A stretch of DNA of 64,000 nt, from contig CAIMFY010000083.1 in the NCBI GenBank assembly GCA_903840415.1, forward strand, positions 53,977 to 117,976, written 5' to 3'. This stretch comes from an uncultured Opitutia bacterium (GTDB taxonomy: Bacteria > Verrucomicrobiota > Verrucomicrobiia > Opitutales > Opitutaceae). The position numbers and the translations under genes were made by a program. Shown piece by piece: positions 9,209 to 18,753 of the stretch (the first letter of the stretch is position 1; the number at the start of each line of letters is the position of its first letter). Below the pieces are notes generated by a model. The model searched no databases. It saw nothing but the letters and a program-made list of their open reading frames with translations, and was not told where the DNA came from.

Positions 9209-10102
9209 TCAGGCGGCGATGAACAGCCGATAGCGCGTCAGCAACAGCCGTTCATGCCAGTCCGCCAGATAAGTCCACCGAGGATCGCGCTGGCAGAGTT
9301 GTCGCACCTGCGTGTCGGCGCGCGCCAGCAACCGCTCGATCCGGCGGCGCGTGAGTGGGGCGCCGAGGGCGATAGTCAGGTTGGGTCGGTTCAAGGCGGC
9401 ATCGCGCCCCGGAGTTTTTCCGCTGCCGCCTTTCGGCACCGACACGTCGAGCAAGTCGTCCATCGCCTGATAGGCGAGCGCCCAATAAACGCCGAGCGCC
9501 CGCAACGCCCGTCGTTCGCGCTGCCATGCTCCTGACGGCAGCAGCGGCAGGCTCAGGGCGAGCCACAGGAGCGCGCCGGTTTTGCGCCACGCGATGCGGC
9601 CGACTTCGCGCGGAGCACCTTGCCCGTGACCAAAACGCAAATCCCACGCCTGACCACTGAGAATCCCCGCGGCGCCCAAGGCGGATTCGACGAGTGCACA
9701 GGCCTGTTCACGCACCTCGACCGACTCCGACAAATAGGCCCGCTGCACCAACGCGTAGGCGCGGTTGATCAATCCCAGCGCCGCCAAGATCGCGGTGGCT
9801 TCCCCGTGCGTGCGGTGCAGACAAGGCAAGCCGCGTCGCTGCTCCGCATCGTCCATGCACGGCAGATCATCGAGAATGAGCGAGGCCTGATGCCAATATT
9901 CCAAGGCGCAGGCGAGTTGCTCCGCGGCCGCCGGGCGCAACCCGTGGTTGTGGGCCGCCGCCATAATCAGCCCCGCGCGGACCATCCGGCCCGGATGGGC
10001 CACCGCTTTTTCCAATGCTTCGCGCAGGACGGGCTCGGTCGTCGACTCGGCGGGGGCGTTGGCCAACAACGAGCGCGCTACCGCCTCGGCATTCTCGATC
10101 AT
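9209..10102 (-). CDS. Polyprenyl diphosphate synthase
   Basis: 297 residues. It has the first aspartate-rich motif DDLPCMD with the downstream RRGLPCLH segment, and a second motif DDLLDV preceded by YQAMDD, both needed for Mg-diphosphate binding in trans-isoprenyl synthases. The enzyme should condense isopentenyl diphosphate with allylic diphosphates to make a C15-C20 or longer chain. The length cannot be read with certainty. Unusually, it does not sit with quinone or carotenoid genes but between YceI (17 bases upstream) and an ABC permease (1 base downstream), so its product may serve the redox complex or the lipid-binding YceI protein. Confidence 0.88.
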   Translation of the reverse strand: MIENAEAVARSLLANAPAESTTEPVLREALEKAVAHPGRMVRAGLIMAAAHNHGLRPAAAEQLACALEYWHQASLILDDLPCMDDAEQRRGLPCLHRTHGEATAILAALGLINRAYALVQRAYLSESVEVREQACALVESALGAAGILSGQAWDLRFGHGQGAPREVGRIAWRKTGALLWLALSLPLLPSGAWQRERRALRALGVYWALAYQAMDDLLDVSVPKGGSGKTPGRDAALNRPNLTIALGAPLTRRRIERLLARADTQVRQLCQRDPRWTYLADWHERLLLTRYRLFIAA

Positions 10103-10119
10103 AGTGAGTCGGGCGGCGG

Positions 10120-10692
10120 TTAGAGTGCCGGCAGCGCCCCGACCAGATGGAAGCGCACGGTCACCAACGGATCGACTTTGAGCACCATAAATTTCTTGAT
10201 CACCGGCAGGCCGAAGAGCCGGGTGTCAACCACGGCTTCGCCCTCGACAGTCAGGCTGCCTCCCGCGCGGGCAATCGTCACGGGAAACGAAAGCTCGTGC
10301 GTTACGCCGTGCAGGGTGAGACGACCGTGCGCGGTAAATTTTCCCGGCGCGTCCAGCGCGAGCACCACCAGCGTAAAGTCACTGTCCGGAAATTTGACCG
10401 TTTCCTGCCACACGTTCATGTCGTGATCACGTTTTTCATCGCCCGTCCGAATGTCACTGAAATGAAACGCGATCTTGGCAGCGGTCACGGCGCCGGTCTC
10501 GCGCTCGACCGTGACAGTGGCGACGTAGTTCGGCAGTTTGCCGACAAACGAATCCACCGTGGTTTTCACCGCGATTTCCACGCGCGAGCCGGCTTTATCG
10601 ACGGCGAGTGGCGCCTCGGCCGCCGACAGTCCAGCCGCCGCCCACAGGCTGGCCGCAAAAATGAACAGTGAAGAGATAATGTTTTTTGTCAT
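10120..10692 (-). CDS. YceI family periplasmic lipid-binding protein
   Basis: 190 residues from the ATG at 10692, which gives a clean signal peptide (MTKNIISSLFIFAASLWAAA). An upstream in-frame start would place the signal internally. The rest is the YceI lipocalin-like beta-barrel, with FHFSDIRTGDEKRD and GRLTLHGVTHELSFPV as recognisable family segments. Known YceI proteins bind long polyisoprenoids such as quinone tails. Encoded directly before a polyprenyl synthase, it may carry that enzyme's product or a quinone in the periplasm, which is inference. It is the first gene of the six-gene operon. Confidence 0.88.
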   Translation of the reverse strand: MTKNIISSLFIFAASLWAAAGLSAAEAPLAVDKAGSRVEIAVKTTVDSFVGKLPNYVATVTVERETGAVTAAKIAFHFSDIRTGDEKRDHDMNVWQETVKFPDSDFTLVVLALDAPGKFTAHGRLTLHGVTHELSFPVTIARAGGSLTVEGEAVVDTRLFGLPVIKKFMVLKVDPLVTVRFHLVGALPAL

Positions 10693-10834
10693 AAATATAG
10701 GCAGGCGTGTCTCTCCAAGGAGACCCGACAATTTTCCGGCCCAACGGTAAACGCCAGAACAAGATGGAGGCAGAAGGTGCGTGACAGAAATTCTGGAAAA
10801 TTGAGTCACGCGAAAGAGGCTGGAATGGTGAAGC

Positions 10835-10855
10835 CGAGGAAGGTGCGCTTCCTCG
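10835..10855. other. Hairpin in the 238-base gap before the YceI operon
   Basis: The arms CGAGGAAG and CTTCCTCG form an 8-bp stem with a 5-base loop. There is no T-run on either side, so I do not call it a terminator. It lies between the stop of the putative glycoside hydrolase gene and the start of YceI, where a terminator or a leader element would be expected. Nothing else in 10693-10930 stands out. Confidence 0.35.
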
Positions 10856-10930
10856 CCTCTCAAGACCGGCCGACGCCAGGCTTGTTCCGCGGATGAAAAA
10901 ACCTAACCGACGACGAGGACTCTAAACCCG

Positions 10931-13648
10931 TCAGCGCAGCACGAAATACGGCTGCTGCGTCAGGCTCGCACCCAAGCCCGGAAACATCGCCGGCCGCTCT
11001 GTTGCTCCGCCCACTTCGAAGAAATACTGCAACGGAAAAGGCGCATCCGTGTAATCGGCCGGAATCGCCCCCCGCGCGCGATCGCCGGCGAGCTCCATCG
11101 GGGCGATGTGCCACGCTTCCGCTTGGTTCGCGTGCCGGAAAAATAATCGCACGGCGGTCGGCCGAGGCGTCGTGTGACTGAGGGAAAGCTCCAGCGGCAC
11201 CGTCGCGCCGTGTCGAAAAGCCACTGGCGCCACATGCCCCGCCTCCACCGCGGCGCGCACCGGCCGATCGAGCGCGGCGCGCAGCAACGCGGAAACTTGC
11301 TCGGCGGAAATCGCAGCGCCGGTCAGTGCCGGTCCCGCCGCGTCCGCCACGGCCGCAATATCGTGATCGATCGCCGCGAGCCGGTCGGCCCAGTGGCCGC
11401 GCTGGAACCAGCCTTCACCGTAGCTCACGTCATGCACGTAGACGTCCTTCGTCACCTCGACCAGATGCGCCCACGTTTGACGCGCGGTGCGATATTGCGC
11501 GAGCGCGGCTTCGAGAAGCGGACGCTGACCCGTGCGCTCGAACAACGCGTAGAGCACACCGGCACGCAGCTTCGCGGCGAAAAAGCGCCCGAGCGCCACC
11601 TGCGCCTCGACATCGATCGCGAAGCGGCGAAACGCCGGCGCCTTGCCGTCGGCGCTTTTTGCTTTCGCCTGCGCGAGTTGATCGGCGGCGGTCTGCGCGA
11701 AATTTTCCAACCACGTCGCGACTTCGATCGGCGAGTATTTAGCGTCGGGCGTGCCGGCGATGAGCGCCGCGGCGAAATCGTCGATGCGCGAAAACAACTG
11801 CGGATCGAGCGGGCTGACGGCGCCGAAACGTTTCGGCGCGGGCGTGTCGGTGTAAGGTTGCGGCCGCGTGGCGTCGACCAGCGACATGTTCACCGGCATC
11901 TCGGCCCAGAAATTGTTGTTCGCCGCCGACGGTAGATGGGCCGTCGTCAGCAGCGGCAGAATCCGGCTCGCATGGGCCAGCGCAGTTTCCACCGCGGGAG
12001 CGGCAACAGCGCCGTAGTCGTTGCGCAGTTGCCGCTGCCAGACTTCGGCCGGGGTGTCGGGGTTGTAGAGCAGCCGGCCCCAGAGCCGGTAGCCGTAGCG
12101 GAATTTCTCAAAGTCGCCACCTGCCGCGCGCAACGTGAGGTCCGCGTAGCCATCGCGACCGCCGGGCAGACCGGAACCTTTGCGGCCCTTGAACGACAAC
12201 GGATCGAAAACCTCGACGCCCGCGCTGCCGCAGAAACTGAACGCGCGCCCATACGCCGCCGCAAACAACGGATCGCCCCAGAGTAGCAGCCGCTGCGTGC
12301 CCGGCCAGATGCGGTGCACGATCGCGTAGCGCCGATCGTCGCGGAGGAGATCGCCGTAACCGTAGCGCAGGAAACTCCGCGCGCCTTCGCTCGCCGCATA
12401 CGGCCCGCGGCCGCGGTCGCGTTGCGGCAATTCCGTTGGGCGTATCGCCGCCTGATGGTAGGGCAGCCCGAGGTGCTCCGCCCAAAATTTCGGCGAGATC
12501 GTGATCGGCAGGCCGGTGGCGAACGCCGCATCGAGTGTGCCCTGCTCCATGCCCTTCGCGTGCAGGTCGAGCCCGACCCGCCGGCCGCTCTGCACCGCGC
12601 CGCTGAAAATCGTCCGCCACAAATCGTAGCTGCCCTCCGGCACGCCGCTCTCGCCGTGGATGCGCATCGTCACGCCGCTGATCGCCGGACACGCTTTCAG
12701 CAGAAGCGCGAGCGCATCGCGGCAATACGGCGCGTGCGTCTCTGGTGTCAGGCCCTCGATGGTGTGGTTCGCGTTCGGACTGTTCGTCCACTCGTAGGCG
12801 TGCGTCCAGAGGCCGAGTTGAAAATCAAGGCCGCGCGCCACCGCTTCGTCACTGATCCAGCGCAGCATCGCGAGATTCGCGTCGCGCTCGGTGTCGGCGA
12901 GATTCGTCGCTCGGACATTATAGCCGGGCACGCCGAGGAGAAACGGATAGGCGAAATAGAAATAGGTGTCGCGCAATCCGCTCGGCGCATCGTAGCCGAG
13001 CCCGAGTGCGAGGCTCACGCGGTTGAAACGCTGCACCACGAGCATCGACAGATAACTCCGCCAGAAATCCTTGTCGTTGAACCACGCCTTGTCCTCCACG
13101 TCGCTCGCGAACAGCCGCGTGACGCTGCGCACGGCGTTCGCCGGCTGCTCGATCACCGCGCGGCCCGGCCGCAACACCGCACGCGGATCGTCGGCCAGCG
13201 CGACGGCATCGCCGATTTCCGTCAGCGCATACACGAGGCCGCGCACGTCGCGACCGCAGGCGAGCAGGACTTCGCGGCCCGCGAGCCGGCACGGCGCGAT
13301 CGCCAGTGACTCCGCCACCTCGGGCACCACGACACCCAAATCACGAGCCAGCGACGACGTGCCGCTGGCGACGACGAGACACAAATCGTCAGCCCCGGCC
13401 TCGCCGATTCGCGAGCACATGAGGACGGAAAAACCGCGCGCCATGAGCGTCCGCCGCACCTGCGTAAGCGCCCACTGCACCGGCGCGGCCGCGACGATTG
13501 CATCCGAAGAATCGGACACAATCGCGATGCCGTTCGTCGGACGCGCGCCCGGCCGCTCATCGCCGTTCGCGCAGCCCGGCAGCAGACTGCCGGCGGCGAC
13601 ACCCGTGACCGCCGCGCTGGTAGAAACCAAAAATTTGCGTCGGTTCAA
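10931..13648 (-). CDS. Large Tat-exported putative glycoside hydrolase, uronate cluster
   Basis: 905 residues. A Tat motif (NRRKF) is followed by LLPGC, so it is probably exported and perhaps lipid-anchored. Residues about 40-150 look like the N-terminal domain found before GH67/GH20-type barrels, then a long alpha/beta region with WFNDKDFWRSYLSML and GVTMRIHGESG, whose His-Gly-Glu could hold an acid residue. I cannot assign a GH family. It is the last gene of a unit encoding a hexuronate transporter, UxaC and a UxaE-like epimerase, so release of glucuronic or galacturonic acid from polymers is the most reasonable guess. Confidence 0.7.
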   Translation of the reverse strand: MNRRKFLVSTSAAVTGVAAGSLLPGCANGDERPGARPTNGIAIVSDSSDAIVAAAPVQWALTQVRRTLMARGFSVLMCSRIGEAGADDLCLVVASGTSSLARDLGVVVPEVAESLAIAPCRLAGREVLLACGRDVRGLVYALTEIGDAVALADDPRAVLRPGRAVIEQPANAVRSVTRLFASDVEDKAWFNDKDFWRSYLSMLVVQRFNRVSLALGLGYDAPSGLRDTYFYFAYPFLLGVPGYNVRATNLADTERDANLAMLRWISDEAVARGLDFQLGLWTHAYEWTNSPNANHTIEGLTPETHAPYCRDALALLLKACPAISGVTMRIHGESGVPEGSYDLWRTIFSGAVQSGRRVGLDLHAKGMEQGTLDAAFATGLPITISPKFWAEHLGLPYHQAAIRPTELPQRDRGRGPYAASEGARSFLRYGYGDLLRDDRRYAIVHRIWPGTQRLLLWGDPLFAAAYGRAFSFCGSAGVEVFDPLSFKGRKGSGLPGGRDGYADLTLRAAGGDFEKFRYGYRLWGRLLYNPDTPAEVWQRQLRNDYGAVAAPAVETALAHASRILPLLTTAHLPSAANNNFWAEMPVNMSLVDATRPQPYTDTPAPKRFGAVSPLDPQLFSRIDDFAAALIAGTPDAKYSPIEVATWLENFAQTAADQLAQAKAKSADGKAPAFRRFAIDVEAQVALGRFFAAKLRAGVLYALFERTGQRPLLEAALAQYRTARQTWAHLVEVTKDVYVHDVSYGEGWFQRGHWADRLAAIDHDIAAVADAAGPALTGAAISAEQVSALLRAALDRPVRAAVEAGHVAPVAFRHGATVPLELSLSHTTPRPTAVRLFFRHANQAEAWHIAPMELAGDRARGAIPADYTDAPFPLQYFFEVGGATERPAMFPGLGASLTQQPYFVLR

Positions 13649-13695
13649 GGGAGATTACCGGAGGATTTTCCGGCCGGGCTACTTCGTTGGCACGA

Positions 13696-15210
13696 TCAAG
13701 GCGTTGCGAATGAATGCGGACGCGACTTCGCCATGCCGGCGTAAATCAGCGCGAGCCCGATGATGCCGACGCCGAAGGCGGCGGTCGCGGCACCGGCGGC
13801 ACCGGCGAGTTTGGCGGCGTTCACGCAGACCTCCCAGTTTTTCCAAATCATAACTCCCAGCGCCATCCCGGCGACCCCGAGGAAGGCGCCGGCGCCGAGC
13901 AACGGCACGTTCGCTTGCGTCACGTCCGGCGGCGAATCGACGTTGGCCGGCGTGAAATCGGCGCGCAGCCAGAGCCAGTAAATGAACAGACTCGTCGGGT
14001 GCATCAGGCCAGCCCAGATAAAGACCAGCTTTTGGTTACCCGTCCATTGGATCGTCAGCGCGGCGAGCAGCGTCAGGAACATGCCGCCGATGCCGCCGGT
14101 GGTGGCGCCGAGTCCAACGACCGAACCGGCCACTTTTGCAGGAAATAGATCGGTCGCAGACGTGAACACGTTGGCGGACCACGCCTGATGGCAAGCGGTC
14201 GCCATGCTAATGAGCACCACGCACAGCGTGAAGCTCTGCGTGTAGTAGGCGACGATCGAGAAGGGCATGAGAATCGCCGGCAGGAGCATCGCGCCGTAGC
14301 GCGCCGCGCCGACTTTCCAGCCGCGCCCGATCAGGAAACCGGAAGCCCAGCCACCGACGATGGAGCCAACGCTCGCGCCGGTGTAGATCAGCGCAAGGAG
14401 CAGCGCGCTCTTCATCGGATCGCGGCCGCGTTCCTTCGAGAGGTAGGACGGCAGCCAGTAAAGGTAGAACCACCACACCGGATCGGTGAGGAATTTTGCG
14501 ATGAGGAACGGCCAGATTTGCTTGTAGCGCAGGAGCGTCGTCCATGGCAGCTGGAGTTTTTCCTCCACTTTCGGCTGGCCCTTCTGGATGAGTTCCAATT
14601 CGGCGGGCGAGACGCGCTTGCTCTCTTCTGGTTTGTCGAAACCCCACTTCCAGAAAATTAGCCAGATGAAGCCGATCGCGCCGATGGTGACGAAGGCCCA
14701 TTGCCAGCCATACGACTCAGCCAGCCAGACCGTGCCGAACGAAACCATCACGCCGACGTTGGTGCCCGAGTTGAAAATGCCGGTCGCAAGGGCGCGTTCC
14801 TTTTGCGGAAACCACATCGCGATGGCCTTGATCGAGGCGGGGAAGTTGGCCGACTCGGCCACGCCGAGGAGAAACCGCACAACCGCAAAACCGATGACCG
14901 TGTGCACCAGGCCCAGTGCCATCGACATCGCCGACCACATGATCAAAGCCATCGCCAGACCGGTTTTCACCCCGATCCGGTCAATCATCCGGCCCAGCAG
15001 TAGCGGAAAGGAGGCGTAGGCGAAGGTGAACGCGAACTGGATCCAGCCGTAGTCGGCCTCGCTCCAGTTCAGATCCTTTTCGAGGGTAGTCTTGAGGACC
15101 GAAAGCGAATTGCGGTCGACGTAGTTGATCGTCGTCGCCGCAAACAGCAAACCGCAGATCACCCAGCGGTATTTAGTGAGCGGCGCGAACGTGGAGGGTG
15201 GGTTGGACAT
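13696..15210 (-). CDS. MFS transporter, ACS family, ExuT-like hexuronate importer
   Basis: 504 residues with twelve predicted membrane segments and the anion:cation symporter signatures: NYVDRNSLSVL in helix 1 and the GRMIDRIG loop between helices 2 and 3. The family takes up hexuronates and related organic anions with protons. The C-terminus has one or two extra helices compared with the usual 430-residue members. It lies 76 bases downstream of uxaC and 47 bases upstream of the putative glycoside hydrolase, which supports glucuronate or galacturonate as substrate. Confidence 0.85.
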   Translation of the reverse strand: MSNPPSTFAPLTKYRWVICGLLFAATTINYVDRNSLSVLKTTLEKDLNWSEADYGWIQFAFTFAYASFPLLLGRMIDRIGVKTGLAMALIMWSAMSMALGLVHTVIGFAVVRFLLGVAESANFPASIKAIAMWFPQKERALATGIFNSGTNVGVMVSFGTVWLAESYGWQWAFVTIGAIGFIWLIFWKWGFDKPEESKRVSPAELELIQKGQPKVEEKLQLPWTTLLRYKQIWPFLIAKFLTDPVWWFYLYWLPSYLSKERGRDPMKSALLLALIYTGASVGSIVGGWASGFLIGRGWKVGAARYGAMLLPAILMPFSIVAYYTQSFTLCVVLISMATACHQAWSANVFTSATDLFPAKVAGSVVGLGATTGGIGGMFLTLLAALTIQWTGNQKLVFIWAGLMHPTSLFIYWLWLRADFTPANVDSPPDVTQANVPLLGAGAFLGVAGMALGVMIWKNWEVCVNAAKLAGAAGAATAAFGVGIIGLALIYAGMAKSRPHSFATP

Positions 15211-15286
15211 GGGGGTAAACGGATAACTAAACGACGACGGTCATGGTTCACGCCGCGCGAAATGACGCGAGAGAGTGAAGTGGGTG

Positions 15287-16720
15287 CTATTTCGAAAATT
15301 CCGGTGCGAGCGCGAGGCCGAAGTAGTCCCGGGCGTTGCCGAAGCAGATGTTGCGCACCATCGCGCCGACGAGCTTGTAGTCGGCGGGGACTTCGCCGCG
15401 CGCCATATCGTTGCCGAGGAGGCCGCAGAGCGTGCGACGGAAGTATTCGTGGCGCGGGTAGCTCACGAAGCTGCGCGAGTCGGTGAGCATGCCGACGAAG
15501 CGCGAAAGCAGGCCGAGGTTCGAGAGCGTGTTCATCTGCCACTCCATGCCCTCCTTCTGATCGAGAAACCACCAGCTGCTGCCGAACTGGAGTTTGCCGG
15601 CGATGCTGCCGTCCTGAAAATTTCCAATCATCGTGCCAAGGACGTAATTGTCCGCGGGGTTGACGTTGTAGAGGATGGTGCGCGGGAGCTGGTTCGTGGC
15701 GTCGAGCGTGTCGAGGTAGCGCGACAACGCGCGGGCCTGCGGAAAATCACCGATGGAATCGAGACCGGTGTCGGGGCCGAGCTGGCCGAGGAGGCGGGAG
15801 CTGTTGTTGCGGATCGCGCCGAGGTGGAGCTGCTTGGTCCAGCCGCGCGCGGCGTCCCAACGGCCAAACTCCAGCATGAGGTAGGAACCGTAACGCAGCG
15901 TTTCCTCCGCGCCGGGCGTGCGACCGGAGCGGGCCGCGTCGAAAACCATCTTCGCCTGCGCATGAGTGCAGGGCTCAGACAGAGCGGTCTCAAGACCATG
16001 GTCGGAAAGACGACCGCCGGCGGCGTGAAAATCGTCGTGGCGTTTCTTCAGCGCGCCGAGCAGATCGTCGAACGACTTGATGCCGTTCGGCATCGCGGCG
16101 GCGCCGGCGAGTTTTTCGAGCCACGCGTTGAACGCCGCGGGGTTGCCGACGGCGAGCGCCTTGTCGGGGCGAAACGCGGGATAGACGCGGGTCTTCAACT
16201 TGCTCGCGGCGATCTTTTTGTGGAGGTCGAGCGAGTCTGCCGGATCGTCGGTGGTGCAGACGACGGCGACTTTTGACAGCGTGAGCAGATCGTGGACGCG
16301 GAGTTTTGGGAGCTTGGCGTTGGCCTGCTTCCAGACTTTTTCGGCGGTGGCGCCGTTCAGCAGCACATCGACGCCGAAGTAGCGTTTCAGCTCAAGGTGT
16401 GTCCAGTGGTAGAGCGGATTGCGCAGCGTGTGCGGAACGGTCTCGGCCCAGGCCTGAAATTTTTGGCGCGGCGTGGCGTCGCCCGTGCAGAAACGCTCGC
16501 TGACGCCGTTCGCCCGCATCGCACGCCACTTGTAGTGATCGCCGCCGAGCCAGAGTTCGGCGAGGTCGGCGAACTGGTGGTTGTCCGCGATGAGCTGGGG
16601 CGAAAGGTGGCAGTGATAATCGAAGATCGGCTCGGCCTTCGCGTAGCCATGGTAGAGATCGCGCGCCTGCTTGGTGGTGAGCAGAAAGTCGTCGTGGATG
16701 AAGGAGCGGGATTTCGGCAT
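15287..16720 (-). CDS. uxaC: Glucuronate/galacturonate isomerase
   Basis: 477 residues, the usual length of UxaC. It has the N-terminal metal-binding IFDYHCHLSP motif, LWLGGDHYKWRAMR, and a C-terminal PRHEYFRRTLC region typical of the family, which belongs to the amidohydrolase superfamily. It converts D-glucuronate to D-fructuronate and D-galacturonate to D-tagaturonate in the cytoplasm. It is preceded by the UxaE-like gene (56-base gap) and followed by the transporter gene. No UxaA or UxaB is in the window, so later steps must be encoded elsewhere. Confidence 0.95.
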   Translation of the reverse strand: MPKSRSFIHDDFLLTTKQARDLYHGYAKAEPIFDYHCHLSPQLIADNHQFADLAELWLGGDHYKWRAMRANGVSERFCTGDATPRQKFQAWAETVPHTLRNPLYHWTHLELKRYFGVDVLLNGATAEKVWKQANAKLPKLRVHDLLTLSKVAVVCTTDDPADSLDLHKKIAASKLKTRVYPAFRPDKALAVGNPAAFNAWLEKLAGAAAMPNGIKSFDDLLGALKKRHDDFHAAGGRLSDHGLETALSEPCTHAQAKMVFDAARSGRTPGAEETLRYGSYLMLEFGRWDAARGWTKQLHLGAIRNNSSRLLGQLGPDTGLDSIGDFPQARALSRYLDTLDATNQLPRTILYNVNPADNYVLGTMIGNFQDGSIAGKLQFGSSWWFLDQKEGMEWQMNTLSNLGLLSRFVGMLTDSRSFVSYPRHEYFRRTLCGLLGNDMARGEVPADYKLVGAMVRNICFGNARDYFGLALAPEFSK

Positions 16721-16776
16721 GAGAGAGGGCGGGTTCGAAACGAGCCTGACGTTTGAAACGTGAAAGCGGCGACCGC

Positions 16777-18630
16777 TTACTTGGAAATATCGTTAAGCAT
16801 CTCTGCAAGCGTGGTGTAACGCCCGAGAAGCGTGCGGGCGGCGGCACACGTGGCGGCAGTGGCGAGACCGGTGTTCTCGGCGAGAAACACGATGTAGGTG
16901 GCGACGTTTTTCGCGAAGTTGAGCCGGCCTTCGTCGCTGATGGTGTAGAAGCGGGCGCGTTGCTGGTAACCGGCGGGCGTGTGATCGCCGAGGGCGGCTT
17001 TTTCGGCGCGACCGCCGGCCGCGAGCACGTGGAGGAAATTATACTCGAACCAGAACATGTGCTCCGGGCTCGGCGCCAACGACTCGAGGGCGGCGCGCGT
17101 CACTGTCGGATTCGCGAAGACGTCGGTGCCCTTGCCCGATTTCGAGAGCGCATCCGTAACGAAGATCCGCGCCATTTTCTGCTCGGTGGCATCAGCGCTG
17201 TAGGCGCCGAGGAGCGCGAGTTCGAGGGTGAAGCGATACCAGTCGCGCCAGAGCGCCTGATCGGCGGCGTTTTTCGACGCGTATAGCGCGCGGCCCATCT
17301 CGTAGGTGTAGCGTCCGCTCGTCTTGATCTCGAGGCGGCCGCCGGTAACCGAGCCCATGACTTGGTAATTCTCCGCCGATTTGCCGGAGCCGGAGTGGAA
17401 ACCGATGCTAGCGCCGAACTGTTTGCAGACCGCCCACTGTTTTTCCGCGAGCACGCGAAGTGCGGCGTTGTCGGGATACGGCATGTTCTTCTGGAAGCCG
17501 AATGCCGGCGCGACGAAGTGAATCTTCATGCCGAGCGCTTCGCAGAGCGAAAGCATGATGGCCGTCGTCTCGGGCGTCGTCAGGCCGGGCAGTTCGTCGA
17601 TCGAAAGTTCGCGGAGGTAGGCGCGGCCGACGGCGGTCGTGAAAAGCTTGGCGCGGGCGGCGGCGTATTTTTCTTCGCGGCGCTTCATCTTTTCCAACGA
17701 CGGCCAGACGTAGGCGAGGAGCTTGGCGAACTCCACCTCATTGATCGTGAGGCCGACGGACGCGACGCGCGCCTTCACTTTTGCGATGAGCGCGGCAGGG
17801 ACGTTCGCCTGCACCCACGCACCGGCATCGGCCGCGACCGTCGTCTGTGCCAGCTCCGGCGAGAGATCGAAGGTGATGTAGCTCGCGAGCACACAGCCGG
17901 TGACGAGCGCGTCTTCGCGGTTGTCAAACTTGCCACCGATCGGCTGGTGGTCGGCATTAAATGACCACGCGATGCCACGGCGGTGAAAGCCGGTCTTCAG
18001 TTTTGAAATCACGCAGCCGTGGCTCATGCCCTCGACGCTCTGGCCCTGGTGACCCTCTGGGACATTCGTGCCGATGAAGGGGAACGGCACGGTGTCGAGC
18101 TTGCCCGCGAGCATCACGTCGACGTCGTAGACAAGTTCACGCGGGATCGAATTCTGGTTGGCCGTCATGCCGAGCGAGAGCGCGCTCATCGCCCACTCCG
18201 TCGCCGGCCAGTGCAGCGTGGTGAAACGCGCGCCGAGGCCGAGTGTGCTCTGGCCAAGCTTTTCGGCGGCGGTCGGAAAGATCGTGCACGCCGGATTTTT
18301 TTCCTGTGCGAGATTTTTCAGTTTGAGTAGGTTCGCGAAGGTCGCCGGAAACACCGTCGTGCCATCCGCGAGCGCCTCGCCGGCGGCGAGTGCGCTGGTG
18401 TTTTTCGCCGTGAGTTTCCACGCGCAGTCACCGGTCGCAGAATCCTCGATCAGCACGAACTCGCCCGCCGTGGTGGCAAAGCGGCTCTTCTCGAAGACCT
18501 TCACGCCGGCAGCACCGGCGCGCAAATTCGCCGCGAGCGCGGGCCAATCGAGGCAGAAGTCCGGCGACACACACGGGTTCGTCGCGATGCGGAGATTATT
18601 TTGAAGTAAAAACGCGTTGATGGCAGACAT
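16777..18630 (-). CDS. uxaE: Probable tagaturonate epimerase (UxaE-like)
   Basis: 617 residues from the ATG at 18630, where the MSAINAF start is the most family-like. Visible features include VPEGHQGQSVEGMSHG and a conserved GFHSGSGKSAENYQVMG followed by IKTSGRYTYEMGRAL, which look like the sugar-acid and metal binding core of the tagaturonate epimerase family. UxaE interconverts tagaturonate and fructuronate, letting one downstream route serve both uronic acids. It is the first gene of the uronate unit and directly precedes uxaC. The family assignment rests on recalled motifs and context. A different uronate enzyme remains possible. Confidence 0.6.
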   Translation of the reverse strand: MSAINAFLLQNNLRIATNPCVSPDFCLDWPALAANLRAGAAGVKVFEKSRFATTAGEFVLIEDSATGDCAWKLTAKNTSALAAGEALADGTTVFPATFANLLKLKNLAQEKNPACTIFPTAAEKLGQSTLGLGARFTTLHWPATEWAMSALSLGMTANQNSIPRELVYDVDVMLAGKLDTVPFPFIGTNVPEGHQGQSVEGMSHGCVISKLKTGFHRRGIAWSFNADHQPIGGKFDNREDALVTGCVLASYITFDLSPELAQTTVAADAGAWVQANVPAALIAKVKARVASVGLTINEVEFAKLLAYVWPSLEKMKRREEKYAAARAKLFTTAVGRAYLRELSIDELPGLTTPETTAIMLSLCEALGMKIHFVAPAFGFQKNMPYPDNAALRVLAEKQWAVCKQFGASIGFHSGSGKSAENYQVMGSVTGGRLEIKTSGRYTYEMGRALYASKNAADQALWRDWYRFTLELALLGAYSADATEQKMARIFVTDALSKSGKGTDVFANPTVTRAALESLAPSPEHMFWFEYNFLHVLAAGGRAEKAALGDHTPAGYQQRARFYTISDEGRLNFAKNVATYIVFLAENTGLATAATCAAARTLLGRYTTLAEMLNDISK

Positions 18631-18753
18631 GGGATATTTGCGGGAGGGAGAGTCGCGCACATTCTGCGCAGGCTGACAAGCCCGTGATTCGGACTCGTGT
18701 CCTAATTTCTACTAACGGCCATCAGCCGGCGGAATTCAGGCGCGGGGCGCACA

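Noticed and set aside
10835..10855. Terminator call for the hairpin before YceI
   Set aside because: No T-run on either strand. Kept only as a hairpin.
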